Positions 7,161 to 16,797 of a stretch of 64,000 bases of DNA are shown piece by piece. The stretch comes from Desertivirga xinjiangensis (GTDB lineage Bacteria; Bacteroidota; Bacteroidia; Sphingobacteriales; Sphingobacteriaceae), in the NCBI RefSeq assembly GCF_024436435.1, contig NZ_JAFMZP010000001.1, forward strand, positions 62,001-126,000. Reading direction: 5' to 3'. Position numbers and translations under genes: made by a program. Numbering within the stretch: position 1 is the first letter of the stretch; the number at the start of each line of letters is the position of its first letter. The notes beneath the pieces were generated by a model. It did no database searches. It had not been told where the DNA came from and saw only the letters and a list, made by a program, of their open reading frames with translations.

Positions 7161-9953
7161 ATGGATAATTTGTCTTATCTCAGTAACGCAGATTCAGCTT
7201 ATATAGATTCACTTTACCAGTCATATCAGGAGGATCCTGAATCAGTAGATTTTGGCTGGCAGAAGTTCTTTGAGGGCTTCGACTTTGGTCGGGGTTCGGA
7301 GGCTAATGTCGCAGGCGGTGAAACCCCTGAACACTTCCTTAAAGAAATTAAAGTGTTAAACATGATTCACGGGTACCGTGACAGGGGACATTTGTTTACT
7401 AAAACAAATCCTGTACGGGAGCGCCGGAGATATTTTCCAGGAAAAGAACTTTCCACATTTGGCTTAAGCGACGCCGATTTGAATACTGTATTTAATGCAG
7501 GTGTTGAGGTTGGCTTAGGTCCTGCCAGACTCAAAGATATATTAAATCTTCTCGAAGAAACTTATTGCCAGTCTATTGGTGCAGAGTTTACTTATATCCG
7601 CAATCCGCAGAAAGTAAAATGGTTTCAGGACAGGATGGAAAAGGAGCGCAATAAGCCTCAGTTCTCCATTGAAACTAAAAAACGTATCCTTAAGAAACTA
7701 AACGAAGCTGTTGTATTTGAAAACTTCCTTGGTACAAAGTTCTTAGGTCAGAAGCGATTTTCATTAGAAGGGGCTGAAGGCGTTATTCCTGCTCTCGATT
7801 CAGTTATTGAAAAAGGTGCGGACCTGGGTATTGAAGAGTTTGTGATTGGTATGGCGCACCGGGGGCGTTTGAATGTGCTTGCCAATATTATGCACAAAAC
7901 CTACAAAGATATTTTTGCAGAATTTGAAGGTAAGGGTTATGATGAAACCAAACCTTTTGATGGCGACGTAAAGTATCACTTAGGTTTCTCCACAGACGTA
8001 ACAACTGATGCGGGGAAAAAAGTGCACTTAAGCCTTTGCCCGAATCCTTCTCACCTTGAAACGGTGGATCCGGTGGTGGAAGGTATCACCCGCTCTAAGA
8101 TCGATTTCAAATATGCTGGTGACAATACGCGTATTGCACCTATCCTGATTCACGGTGATGCATCGGTGGCTGGCCAGGGTATTGTTTACGAGGTTTTGCA
8201 GATGGCTAAATTAGACGGTTATAAAACCGGCGGAACCATTCACCTTGTAATTAATAACCAGGTAGGTTTTACTACCAATTATAAAGATGCCCGTTCATCT
8301 ACTTATTGTACAGATATTGCCAAAGTTACACTTTCTCCGGTTTTCCACGTGAACGGCGATGATGTGGAAGCTTTAGTTTACGCGGTTAACATGGCAGTTG
8401 AATATCGTCAGAAGTACCATAATGATGTGTTCATCGATGTCCTGTGTTATCGCCGCTACGGGCATAACGAGTCTGACGAACCTAAGTTTACTCAGCCATT
8501 ATTATACAAGACCATTGAAAAACACCCTAATCCAAGGGAGATTTATAATAAGAAGCTGATGGAGCAAGGAAGCGTTGACGCCAACCTTGCTGTAGAAATG
8601 GAAAAAAGCTTTAGGGCTTTACTTCAGGAACGCCTGAATGAGTCCAAAGAGAGCAATGTCTATGAGCCTAATCCAATGTTCTCAGGAGCCTGGTCGGGTA
8701 TTCGGATGTCTGTTCCCGGCGACTTTGAAACTAAAGCAGACACTAAAGTTTCTGAAGAAACCTTGCTGAGTGTAGCTGAAACCTTAACCACTTTGCCGAA
8801 GGATAAAAAGTTCTTCAAAAAGATCGAAAAACTTTTCGACGACCGGAAGAAAATGGTTGAGAATCGTACGTTCGATTGGGCAATGGGTGAGTTAATGGCC
8901 TACGGAACATTATTAAATGAAGGTTTCCGGGTTAGGTTAAGCGGTCAGGATGTGGAACGCGGTACGTTCTCGCATCGTCACGCAGTGGTTAAGATGGAAG
9001 ATTCTGAAGAGGAATTTATCCCATTAGCGGAAATAAAAAGCGGTGGCGCCCAGTCTAAATTTGATATTTACAATTCACATCTTTCTGAATACGGAGTGCT
9101 TGGATTTGAGTATGGTTACGCTCTAGCTAATCCACAGTCGCTTACCATCTGGGAAGCGCAGTTTGGAGATTTCTTTAATGGCGCCCAAATCATTGTCGAC
9201 CAGTTCCTGGTAAGTGCCGAAACGAAGTGGCAGCGCTCAAACGGTTTGGTGTTACTATTGCCGCACGGTTATGAAGGCCAGGGTCCAGAGCACTCTTCAG
9301 CCCGCGTTGAGCGGTTCCTTGAGCTGTGTGCCAACGATAATATCCAGGTAGCGAATATTACCACTCCAGGTAATTACTTCCATTTGCTGCGTCGTCAGCT
9401 CAAGCGCGAATTCCGTAAGCCATTGGTTGTGTTTACTCCAAAGAGTCTTTTACGTAATGCCAATTGCGTATCTAACATTGATGAATTTACTCAAGGCTCT
9501 TTTAGGGAAGTTATTGATGATACTTTTGTATCAGAGGGTGATGTTAAACGTGTGTTGTTTTGCACTGGTAAGATCTACTATGATTTGCTGGAGAAACAAC
9601 AGGCTGACCAGCGTAAAGACATTGCTATTGTGCGCGTAGAGCAATTGTTCCCTACTCCATATACTCAATTAAGAGAGTTAAAAGCCAAATATACGGGTGC
9701 TGAGTTTTTCTGGGTTCAGGAAGAACCTGAGAACATGGGTGCCTGGCCATATATCTGCCGCAAGTTCAGAAAGTCCGACCTTAACCTGGAAGTCATCTCA
9801 CGAAAAGAAGCCAGCAGCACTGCAACTGGCTATGCTAAACAGCATATCTCCCAACAGATGTATATTGTTGGCAAAGCGTTTGAAGACAGAGCGGGCAAAG
9901 AGGTTGAAAAGGCAATTGTAAAAACGACTAAAAAAGTTGTAAACGTAGATTAA
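7161..9953 (+). CDS. sucA: 2-oxoglutarate dehydrogenase E1 component
   Basis: 930 residues, full length for the family. Residues 1-40 are the short N-terminal E2-docking-type segment (YIDSLYQSYQEDPESVDFGW). The thiamine-diphosphate domain shows GMAHRGRLNVLAN, HLETVDPVVEG, HGDASVAGQGIVYE and YRRYGHNESDEP. The pyrimidine-binding domain holds RGTFSHRHAV, GFEYGYAL, EAQFGDFFNGAQ and HGYEGQGPEHSS. It decarboxylates 2-oxoglutarate and passes succinyl groups to lipoyl-E2 in the TCA cycle. sucB follows 26 bp later; the E3 gene lpdA lies about 4 kb downstream on the same strand. Confidence 0.97.
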   Translation: MDNLSYLSNADSAYIDSLYQSYQEDPESVDFGWQKFFEGFDFGRGSEANVAGGETPEHFLKEIKVLNMIHGYRDRGHLFTKTNPVRERRRYFPGKELSTFGLSDADLNTVFNAGVEVGLGPARLKDILNLLEETYCQSIGAEFTYIRNPQKVKWFQDRMEKERNKPQFSIETKKRILKKLNEAVVFENFLGTKFLGQKRFSLEGAEGVIPALDSVIEKGADLGIEEFVIGMAHRGRLNVLANIMHKTYKDIFAEFEGKGYDETKPFDGDVKYHLGFSTDVTTDAGKKVHLSLCPNPSHLETVDPVVEGITRSKIDFKYAGDNTRIAPILIHGDASVAGQGIVYEVLQMAKLDGYKTGGTIHLVINNQVGFTTNYKDARSSTYCTDIAKVTLSPVFHVNGDDVEALVYAVNMAVEYRQKYHNDVFIDVLCYRRYGHNESDEPKFTQPLLYKTIEKHPNPREIYNKKLMEQGSVDANLAVEMEKSFRALLQERLNESKESNVYEPNPMFSGAWSGIRMSVPGDFETKADTKVSEETLLSVAETLTTLPKDKKFFKKIEKLFDDRKKMVENRTFDWAMGELMAYGTLLNEGFRVRLSGQDVERGTFSHRHAVVKMEDSEEEFIPLAEIKSGGAQSKFDIYNSHLSEYGVLGFEYGYALANPQSLTIWEAQFGDFFNGAQIIVDQFLVSAETKWQRSNGLVLLLPHGYEGQGPEHSSARVERFLELCANDNIQVANITTPGNYFHLLRRQLKREFRKPLVVFTPKSLLRNANCVSNIDEFTQGSFREVIDDTFVSEGDVKRVLFCTGKIYYDLLEKQQADQRKDIAIVRVEQLFPTPYTQLRELKAKYTGAEFFWVQEEPENMGAWPYICRKFRKSDLNLEVISRKEASSTATGYAKQHISQQMYIVGKAFEDRAGKEVEKAIVKTTKKVVNVD

Positions 9954-9979
9954 TCGTATCACCAAGAATATAAAAAACT

Positions 9980-11497
9980 ATGAGTTTAGAGATCAAAGTT
10001 CCGCCGGTAGGCGAATCAATTTCAGAAGTAACCTTATCCCGATGGATAAAAAAGGATGGTGATCATGTTGAAATGGATGAAGTTATCGCTGAACTTGAAT
10101 CTGATAAAGCCACTTTTGAGCTTACAGCAGAAAAAGCAGGAACACTAAAAACTATCGCACAGGAAGGCGATACATTAGAAATTGGTGCTGTAGTTTGTAC
10201 AGTAGAAGAAGGCGGATCATCATCAGCTTCGGCTGCACCACAAGCTGACGGTATGTCTGCATCAGCTGCGCCGTCTTCATCTGCGGAAACTAAAACCGTA
10301 GAGGTAAAAGTTCCGCCGGTAGGCGAGTCTATAACTGAAGTAACACTTTCAAAATGGTTGAAGCCTGAAGGTTCTGTGGTGGCTATGGACGAGCAAATTG
10401 CAGAGCTAGAGTCAGATAAAGCTACTTTTGAGCTTACTGCAGAAGTTGCTGGTGTATTAAAGTACGTAGCCAGCGAAGGAGATACTTTAGAGATCGGGTC
10501 AGTAGTATGTTCTATTGAGTCGGGAGCAAGTGCAGCTGCGCCGGCTAAGGAAGCGCCTGCTGCTTCGGAAGCTAAGCCATCTGTTCAGTCCGATAGATCA
10601 TACGCTGCTGGTACTCCATCTCCATCGGCAGCTAAAATACTTGCTGAAAAAGGGGTTAACGCCAGTTCCATAAGTGGAACAGGTGTTGGCGGACGTATCA
10701 CCAAGGATGACGCTGTTAAAGCGGAAGTTAAGAAAGCAGAACCTGCAAAATCAGAAAGCGCGAAAACGGCTCCTGTACAGGCAGCAGCTCCGGGCGCCAG
10801 AAATGAGCGCAGAGAGAAAATGTCTGGTCTACGCAAAACCATTGCGAAACGTTTGGTTACTGTTAAAAATGAAACGGCAATGCTTACCACTTTTAACGAA
10901 GTGGATATGAAGCCTATCATGGATATCCGTGCGAAGTACAAGGATAAGTTCAAAGAAACACACGGTGTTGGTTTAGGATTCATGTCTTTCTTTACCAAAG
11001 CGGTTTGCGAAGCCATGAAGTCATTTCCAGCAGTAAATGCACGTATCGAAAACGAAGAGATCGTATACAGTGATTTCGTGGATGTCTCGATCGCGGTATC
11101 AGCACCTAAAGGTCTGGTTGTCCCGGTTATCCGTAATGCAGAGCAATTGTCTTTAGCTGGTATTGAATCGGCTGTAGTGGCCCTTGCAGGAAAGGCGCGT
11201 GATAACAAGTTAACTATTGAAGAGATGACTGGTGGTACTTTCACGATCACTAATGGTGGGGTGTTTGGCTCAATGATGTCGACGCCGATCATTAATGCGC
11301 CTCAATCGGCTATACTAGGTATGCATAATATCGTCGAACGCCCTGTGGCTATTGCAGGCCAGGTAGTTATACGTCCTATGATGTATATTGCATTGTCTTA
11401 TGACCATCGTATCATCGACGGTCGCGAGTCTGTTGGTTTCCTTGTTAAGGTTAAGCAATTGCTCGAAGATCCAACAAGATTGTTGCTAGGGGTTTAA
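9980..11497 (+). CDS. sucB: 2-oxoglutarate dehydrogenase E2 (dihydrolipoyl succinyltransferase), two lipoyl domains
   Basis: 505 residues. There are two lipoyl domains, residues about 2-77 and 107-180, each with the lipoylation motif [11 protein letters not shown] (Lys43 and Lys147), separated by an Ala/Ser/Pro linker. A peripheral-subunit-binding domain follows ([18 protein letters not shown], about residue 213), then another flexible Ala/Lys-rich linker and the catalytic domain ending in [12 protein letters not shown]. The single-lipoyl form is the textbook SucB, so the duplication is notable; the two copies are also close at DNA level. The partner is certainly E1 encoded immediately upstream. 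Confidence 0.95.
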   Translation: MSLEIKVPPVGESISEVTLSRWIKKDGDHVEMDEVIAELESDKATFELTAEKAGTLKTIAQEGDTLEIGAVVCTVEEGGSSSASAAPQADGMSASAAPSSSAETKTVEVKVPPVGESITEVTLSKWLKPEGSVVAMDEQIAELESDKATFELTAEVAGVLKYVASEGDTLEIGSVVCSIESGASAAAPAKEAPAASEAKPSVQSDRSYAAGTPSPSAAKILAEKGVNASSISGTGVGGRITKDDAVKAEVKKAEPAKSESAKTAPVQAAAPGARNERREKMSGLRKTIAKRLVTVKNETAMLTTFNEVDMKPIMDIRAKYKDKFKETHGVGLGFMSFFTKAVCEAMKSFPAVNARIENEEIVYSDFVDVSIAVSAPKGLVVPVIRNAEQLSLAGIESAVVALAGKARDNKLTIEEMTGGTFTITNGGVFGSMMSTPIINAPQSAILGMHNIVERPVAIAGQVVIRPMMYIALSYDHRIIDGRESVGFLVKVKQLLEDPTRLLLGV

Positions 11498-11526
11498 TCC
11501 TGTTTATAAAAAAATAAGTAATTTCG

Positions 11527-11558
11527 ACCCGTCCCCATTGGAGACGGGTTTTTATTTT
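11527..11558 (+). terminator. Rho-independent terminator of sucAB
   Basis: ACCCGTC (11527-11533) pairs with GACGGGT (11543-11549) and is followed by a T-rich run, 30 bp after the sucB stop. Confidence 0.85.
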
Positions 11559-11578
11559 ACACCAAATACACACGAATT

Positions 11579-12283
11579 ATGAATCGATGCTTTAAAATAG
11601 CTTTGGGAGCTATTTTACTTTTCCCTTTTTCTGCTTTCTCTCAAACGGTTGAGCAGACAGGCTGGTTGGCCTGGTTTAACAGCTACAAACTTAAAGAACG
11701 CTGGGCCATGCATTTAGATGTACAATTACGAAGCGCAGACGACCTTGATTACTCCAGAAACCTTTTGGTTAGGCCAGGATTAACCTACCACATTAATCAA
11801 AATCAAAACGTAACTGCAGGGTATGCCTGGATTGAAACATTTGATAATCCTGATTTGAGTACTGACAAGAATTTAACCGAACACCGCATATGGGAACAAT
11901 ATGTTTTATCCTATAAGCTTAAAGGACTGCCATTGACACATCGTTTTAGACTGGAGCAGCGTTTTATTGAACGGCCTGCCGAAGACATTTTTTCACAGCG
12001 TCTTCGATACTTCGCCAGGGTAATGGTGCCATTCAAAAAAGACAAGGCTGCATTCAACAAAGGTGTATTTGCTGCGCTTCAAAATGAGGTGTTCTTAAAC
12101 CTGCAGAATAAGAATAAATTGAATGACAAGGTCTTTGACCAAAACCGGGCTTACGTTGCCATTGGTTACCGGGTTAACCGGAGGTTTGACCTTGAAGCCG
12201 GCTATCTTAACCAGTATGTTGATGGCTTAGGTTCAAACACTGTCAATCATGCCGGGCAGCTGGCATTATATACGAGGTTCTAG
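11579..12283 (+). CDS. DUF2490 outer-membrane protein
   Basis: 234 residues. Signal peptide with cleavage near AFSQT (residue about 22). The mature protein begins EQTGWLAWFNSYKLKERW and contains RNLLVRPGLTYHINQNQN, VTAGYAWIET and EHRIWEQY, followed by strands ending in Phe (AGQLALYTRF). This is the DUF2490 pattern, a predicted beta barrel of unknown function. Here it sits alone between the sucAB terminator and a convergent peptidase gene; its stop abuts a short heptamer repeat. Confidence 0.85.
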   Translation: MNRCFKIALGAILLFPFSAFSQTVEQTGWLAWFNSYKLKERWAMHLDVQLRSADDLDYSRNLLVRPGLTYHINQNQNVTAGYAWIETFDNPDLSTDKNLTEHRIWEQYVLSYKLKGLPLTHRFRLEQRFIERPAEDIFSQRLRYFARVMVPFKKDKAAFNKGVFAALQNEVFLNLQNKNKLNDKVFDQNRAYVAIGYRVNRRFDLEAGYLNQYVDGLGSNTVNHAGQLALYTRF

Positions 12284-12286
12284 TGC

Positions 12287-12307
12287 TGAGTTATAAGTTG
12301 TAAGTAA
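12287..12307. repeat. Heptamer array (TAAGTTN type), three units
   Basis: The units TGAGTTA, TAAGTTG and TAAGTAA follow in exact 7-bp register right after the DUF2490 stop codon, in the gap between two convergent genes. Related arrays occur at 21175-21270 and 43624-43637. Confidence 0.5.
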
Positions 12308-12322
12308 GTATTACGCTCCTTA

Positions 12323-13978
12323 TTATTTTATAACATCAATATAAAAGTTATCGGTGTCAACCTGTATCGAAGATACAGCGCCCTTGAAATTAAGGTTTCG
12401 GGCCTTATTACTTGCCGGGTAAATGAATTGCCATTCATCCTTGCCCGGCAATTTAATTTTTACGGGCATATCAAAATTGCTCACATCTGCTTTCCAGCGG
12501 TATGAAATGGTGCTGGCACTGGCCCTCCTAATTTCCAGGGTAGGTATGGTAGCATGATTTAAATATTGCTCAAATACCTTAGTAAGGTTTCTTCCCGACT
12601 TTTCATTTATATAAGATATAATCTCTGCGCTTGTAACTGTTTTTAGGCCAAAAGTGTGATTGAGGCCCTTGAGAATGTTTCTCCATTTATCGTCGTCATT
12701 AATAATCGTACGTATGCTATGTAAAAGGTTGGCACCCTTAAAATACATGTCGCCAGAGCCTTCATTATTGACATTGTAGGAACCAATGATAGGACCGTCA
12801 TTTTTAATAGCCGATCGCTCGCCTTTTATATAAGCAGCTCCTGCTTTTTTACCTTTTAAACATTCAACAAATAAACCCTCAGAATAAGTGGTAAATGCTT
12901 CATGGATCCAGAGATCTGCAAAATCTTTAGCCGTAATATTATTGCCGAACCACTCATGTCCTGATTCATGTATAATGAGGTAATCCCAGCTCAAGCCAAG
13001 CCCGGTTTTTGACCAGTCGCTGCCCTGATAGCCTTTTTGATACTTGTTTCCATAGGCAACGGCACTTTGGTGTTCCATACCAAGATAAGGCGATTCAATA
13101 AGCTTATACCCGTCACGATAGAAAGGATAGGGGCCAAACCAGTATTCAAAGCATTTCAACATGGTTCTAACATCTTTGAAATGCTGTTTTGCTTTCTCCA
13201 GGTTTTCGCGGAGGACATAATAATCTAGTGAGAGCTTCCCCTCTTCTCCTTCATAAGTGTCAGAAAAGTGCGCAAAATCACCAATGTTTAAAGTTACGTT
13301 GTAATTATTTATGGGATAAGACACGAACCAATTAAACCTGGTGCTGCCATCGGCCTGGACCTCTTTGGAAATGAGGCGACCGTTACTGATGTTTTGAAGA
13401 CCCCGGGGAACGGTGATGCTGATCAGCATACTGTCAACCTCGTCACTTTGATGATCTTTGTTTGGCCACCATGAGCTGGCACCCAGACCCTGGCAGGCTA
13501 CTGCTACCCAGGGAGCCCCACCCGAGTCTTCGGTAAAAATAAAGCCTCCATCCCATGGAGCATTCGGCGCTATAAGAGGATTTCCTGAATAAAATACAGT
13601 CAGTTCTTCTATTGCACCTTTTCTTATCAATTCAGGAAAATCTACAAATATAGCATCGTATTCTGTTGTGAAATTCAGTTTTCGACCTTTAAAGGTTATT
13701 TGTTGAATTTCAAAATTATCGAACAGATCTACCTGCAATTTGTTGAAGTCCCGTGTAGCAGTAAAGCGTATAAGGTTTGATCCGGAGATATATTGCTTGT
13801 CAACGTCGACTTTCACATCAAGATGATAATAGTTTACATCAAAACAGGCGCGAAGTGGGCTAAGAGTTCCGCGGAGCGAGTCGGCGCGTGTGAAGGTTTT
13901 AGAGCTTGAATTGCTTTGCGAAAAGGTATGCAGACTGAAAAGAAGCAGGAGTAATAATAAAAAATTAAATCTTTTCAT
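12323..13978 (-). CDS. Secreted M1-family metallopeptidase
   Basis: 551 residues from the ATG at 13978; this start is preferred over one 63 bp upstream because it begins a clean signal peptide (MKRFNFLLLLLLLFSLHTFS). The catalytic core shows YLGMEHQS, equivalent to the GAMEN exopeptidase loop, and HESGHEWFGNNIT followed by LWIHEAFTTY: HExxH plus the distal Glu zinc ligand. It lacks the long C-terminal helical domain of aminopeptidase N, as is common for shorter bacterial M1 enzymes. Likely a periplasmic or cell-surface aminopeptidase. No operon partners on its strand. Confidence 0.9.
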   Translation of the reverse strand: MKRFNFLLLLLLLFSLHTFSQSNSSSKTFTRADSLRGTLSPLRACFDVNYYHLDVKVDVDKQYISGSNLIRFTATRDFNKLQVDLFDNFEIQQITFKGRKLNFTTEYDAIFVDFPELIRKGAIEELTVFYSGNPLIAPNAPWDGGFIFTEDSGGAPWVAVACQGLGASSWWPNKDHQSDEVDSMLISITVPRGLQNISNGRLISKEVQADGSTRFNWFVSYPINNYNVTLNIGDFAHFSDTYEGEEGKLSLDYYVLRENLEKAKQHFKDVRTMLKCFEYWFGPYPFYRDGYKLIESPYLGMEHQSAVAYGNKYQKGYQGSDWSKTGLGLSWDYLIIHESGHEWFGNNITAKDFADLWIHEAFTTYSEGLFVECLKGKKAGAAYIKGERSAIKNDGPIIGSYNVNNEGSGDMYFKGANLLHSIRTIINDDDKWRNILKGLNHTFGLKTVTSAEIISYINEKSGRNLTKVFEQYLNHATIPTLEIRRASASTISYRWKADVSNFDMPVKIKLPGKDEWQFIYPASNKARNLNFKGAVSSIQVDTDNFYIDVIK

Positions 13979-14073
13979 TTTTTCGAACGGTAGATTATTG
14001 AAAACGGTTAATAAACATCTAAATTGTCCCCAATTTTTCAAATAAAATTAACGATTAATATCAGAGACCTTAA

Positions 14074-15231
14074 ATGAAGATAACAGAAGTTCAAAATAGT
14101 CAGGATGAAAGAGATTTTTTGGAGCTTCCATTGTTTATTCATAAAGATGATGCAGCATATATACGCCCTCTCGATGAGGATGTTACAAGTGTTTTCGATA
14201 AAGAAAAAAATAAGCTTCTTGTAGAAGGCAAGTGTATACGCTGGATACTCATTGATGGGGACAAGGTGATAGGAAGAATAGCAGCCTTCGTCGATCCATC
14301 AACAGCGTATAGCTCAGAAATCCCGACAGGAGGAATCGGATTTTTTGATTGTATCAATGACAGGACGGCCGCTTTTATGCTTTTTGATGAGGCTGTAAAT
14401 TGGCTTAAAAAGCAGGGGATGCAAGCCGCTGACGGCCCGGTTAACCTGGGAAGCAGAGAACGGTGGTGGGGTTTGCTGGTGGATGGGTTTCATCCACCCT
14501 GTTATTGTTGCAACTACAATCCGCCGTATTACCAGGAGATGTTTGAAGAATACGGATTTCAGCTTTACTTCAAGCAATACACTTATATCAGGGATGTCCA
14601 TGAACCACTGAAGCCAGTCCTTAAGGCGGTTGCTGAACGCGTGAGCCGCCATCCTGAGTATACGTTCAGGCCATTTAGCCTGGATAACCTGGACATGTTT
14701 GCAGAGGACTTCAGAACTATATATAACAAGGCCTGGGTGAAGCACGAGGGAGTAGGTGAGATGAGTTTCGAACAAACCCGGAAACTGATACATTCATTAA
14801 AAGCGGTGATTGACGAGCGGATTATTTGGTTTGCTTACCATGATGAAAAGCCTATAGGGTTTTTTGTGAGTATTCCTGAGTTAAACCAACTGTTTGTAAA
14901 GTATGTTAATGGTCGTTTGGATACTTTTGGAAAACTAAGGTTACTCTATAATAAATGGAGAGGGAACACTAAATCCATGTATGGCTTAGTGTTTGGAATA
15001 ATTCCGGAACATCAGAGAAAAGGGGTAGAAATTGCCTTGATTTCTGCGGCGTCGGATGCCATGCGTAATAAAGTGCCCTATAGTAATATCCAAATGAACT
15101 GGATTGGAGACTTTAACCCGAGAATGATGCATGTTGCTGAACAAATTGGCGCAAGAATTTACAAAACACATCACACTTATCGGTATTTGTTTGACAGAAG
15201 TAAAGAATTTGAAAGGCATCCGGATATATAA
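14074..15231 (+). CDS. GNAT-like N-acyltransferase family protein
   Basis: 385 residues. The C-terminal part has the acyl-CoA-binding pattern of GNAT enzymes, YGLVFGIIPEHQRKGVEIAL, followed by a helix. The N-terminal half (WILIDGDKVIGRIAAFVDP) looks like a second degenerate GNAT lobe, and GPVNLGSRERWWGLLVDGF is a conserved block of the Bacteroidota proteins of this type. Substrate unknown. It is divergent from the peptidase gene (95 bp between starts) and 61 bp upstream of lpdA. Confidence 0.7.
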   Translation: MKITEVQNSQDERDFLELPLFIHKDDAAYIRPLDEDVTSVFDKEKNKLLVEGKCIRWILIDGDKVIGRIAAFVDPSTAYSSEIPTGGIGFFDCINDRTAAFMLFDEAVNWLKKQGMQAADGPVNLGSRERWWGLLVDGFHPPCYCCNYNPPYYQEMFEEYGFQLYFKQYTYIRDVHEPLKPVLKAVAERVSRHPEYTFRPFSLDNLDMFAEDFRTIYNKAWVKHEGVGEMSFEQTRKLIHSLKAVIDERIIWFAYHDEKPIGFFVSIPELNQLFVKYVNGRLDTFGKLRLLYNKWRGNTKSMYGLVFGIIPEHQRKGVEIALISAASDAMRNKVPYSNIQMNWIGDFNPRMMHVAEQIGARIYKTHHTYRYLFDRSKEFERHPDI

Positions 15232-15264
15232 TTCATTTTCTTTTTCGAAAGAGCATTAATCCGT

Positions 15265-15272
15265 TAACTTTG
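15265..15272 (+). promoter_or_regulatory. Candidate -7 box for lpdA
   Basis: TAACTTTG fits TAnnTTTG, 20 bp before the lpdA ATG. A T-rich stretch about 20 bp further up is the only -33 candidate. Confidence 0.35.
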
Positions 15273-15292
15273 GGCGTACCAAAATCATTCCC

Positions 15293-16696
15293 ATGCAATA
15301 CGACGTTACAGTTATAGGCAGTGGTCCGGGCGGATATGTAGCCGCAATCCGTTGTGCCCAGTTAGGACTTAAAACAGCACTTATTGAGAAATACAGCACT
15401 TTTGGCGGAACCTGCCTTAATGTAGGTTGTATTCCATCGAAGGCGCTGCTGGATTCTTCAGAGCATTTTTATAACGCAACTCATACATTTAAAACACACG
15501 GTATTAATCTGAAGGATCTTAGCGTTGATCTGCCACAAATGATTAAACGGAAAAATGAAGTAGTTGAGCAAACAACAGGAGGTATTACTTTCCTGATGAA
15601 GAAAAATAAAATTACCACGTATCAGGGCGTAGGCTCTTTTGTGGATAAGAATACGATCAAAGTTTCAAAAGCAGAAGGTGCAGAAGAAACCATCAGTACA
15701 AAAAATGTGATCATTTCTACCGGCTCAAAGCCAACAGCGCTTCCTTTTCTTCCGATTGATAAAAGCCGTATCATTACTTCAACCGAAGCCTTAAACCTGC
15801 CTGAGGTGCCAAAACACTTAATCGTAATTGGTGGAGGTGTAATCGGGTTGGAATTAGGTTCTGTCTATGCTCGCTTAGGTGCTAAAGTTACGGTAGTTGA
15901 ATTTATGGATGGAATTATCGCCACCATGGATAAAACGATGAGTAAGGAACTTCAAAAATCCCTTACGAAGCTTGGATTTGATTTCCTGTTAAGTCATAAG
16001 GTTACCGGTGCGAGTGTAAAGGGAAAAAAGGTTACCGTTACTGCCGATAGTCCTAAAGGTGAGAAAATAACTATAGAAGGCGACTATTGCATTGTTGCGG
16101 TAGGAAGGACAGCGTATACTGAAGGTTTGGGTCTGGACAAGATAGGTATTCAGTTAGAGGAACGTGGGAAAAAGATCCCGGTAAATGATCACCTCGAAAC
16201 ACCTGTTAAAGGTATTTATGCCATCGGAGATGTAGTTCGCGGGGCAATGCTTGCCCACAAAGCTGAAGAAGAAGGAGTTTATGTTGCAGAGACTATTGCC
16301 GGGCAAAAGCCGCACATGAACTATAACCTGATTCCTGGTGTTGTGTATACCTGGCCCGAAGTTGCAAGTGTTGGATACACAGAAGAGCAATTAAAAGAAC
16401 AGGGTAAAAAATATAAATCCGGATCTTTTCCATTTAAAGCGAGCGGTCGTGCGCGGGCCAGTATGGATATAGATGGTTTAGTGAAAGTATTGGCCGATGC
16501 CGAAACAGATGAGCTCCTGGGTGTTCATATGATCGGGCCACGTGCTGCAGATATGATTGCAGAAGCAGTTGTCGCTATGGAGTTCCGGGCTTCGGCTGAA
16601 GATATCGGTCGTATATGCCATGCGCATCCTACATTTACAGAAGCCTTCAAAGAAGCAGCTCTAGCTGCCACTGAAAACCGGGCTCTGCATATCTGA
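15293..16696 (+). CDS. lpdA: Dihydrolipoyl dehydrogenase (E3)
   Basis: 467 residues, standard length. FAD-binding start VIGSGPGGYVAAIRCAQLG; redox-active disulfide GGTCLNVGCIPSKALL; NAD-binding VIGGGVIGLELGSVYARLG; FAD ribityl contact YAIGDVVRGAMLAHKAEEEG; C-terminal dimer domain with the catalytic His-Glu region CHAHPTFTEAFKEAAL. It reoxidises dihydrolipoamide for 2-oxoacid dehydrogenase complexes; the nearby sucAB makes 2-oxoglutarate dehydrogenase the obvious client, though one E3 may serve several complexes. Confidence 0.96.
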   Translation: MQYDVTVIGSGPGGYVAAIRCAQLGLKTALIEKYSTFGGTCLNVGCIPSKALLDSSEHFYNATHTFKTHGINLKDLSVDLPQMIKRKNEVVEQTTGGITFLMKKNKITTYQGVGSFVDKNTIKVSKAEGAEETISTKNVIISTGSKPTALPFLPIDKSRIITSTEALNLPEVPKHLIVIGGGVIGLELGSVYARLGAKVTVVEFMDGIIATMDKTMSKELQKSLTKLGFDFLLSHKVTGASVKGKKVTVTADSPKGEKITIEGDYCIVAVGRTAYTEGLGLDKIGIQLEERGKKIPVNDHLETPVKGIYAIGDVVRGAMLAHKAEEEGVYVAETIAGQKPHMNYNLIPGVVYTWPEVASVGYTEEQLKEQGKKYKSGSFPFKASGRARASMDIDGLVKVLADAETDELLGVHMIGPRAADMIAEAVVAMEFRASAEDIGRICHAHPTFTEAFKEAALAATENRALHI

Positions 16697-16719
16697 TTTC
16701 GCTGCTGATATTAATAGTT

Positions 16720-16747
16720 AAGGCTCTGGTTTTCCGGAGCCTTTTTT
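16720..16747 (+). terminator. Rho-independent terminator of lpdA
   Basis: A 10-bp stem (16720-16729 with 16734-16743, one T-G wobble) with a TTTT loop and a run of T residues, 24 bp after the stop codon. Confidence 0.85.
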
Positions 16748-16797
16748 TATAGTAATTGTCGTGCTCAGATAGTCTTTTATTGAGCTGTAATCACCGT

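Noticed and set aside
10585-11292. 235-codon frame on the minus strand inside sucB
   Set aside because: It lies wholly within the clear catalytic region of sucB, has no family similarity and results from codon bias of the plus-strand gene.
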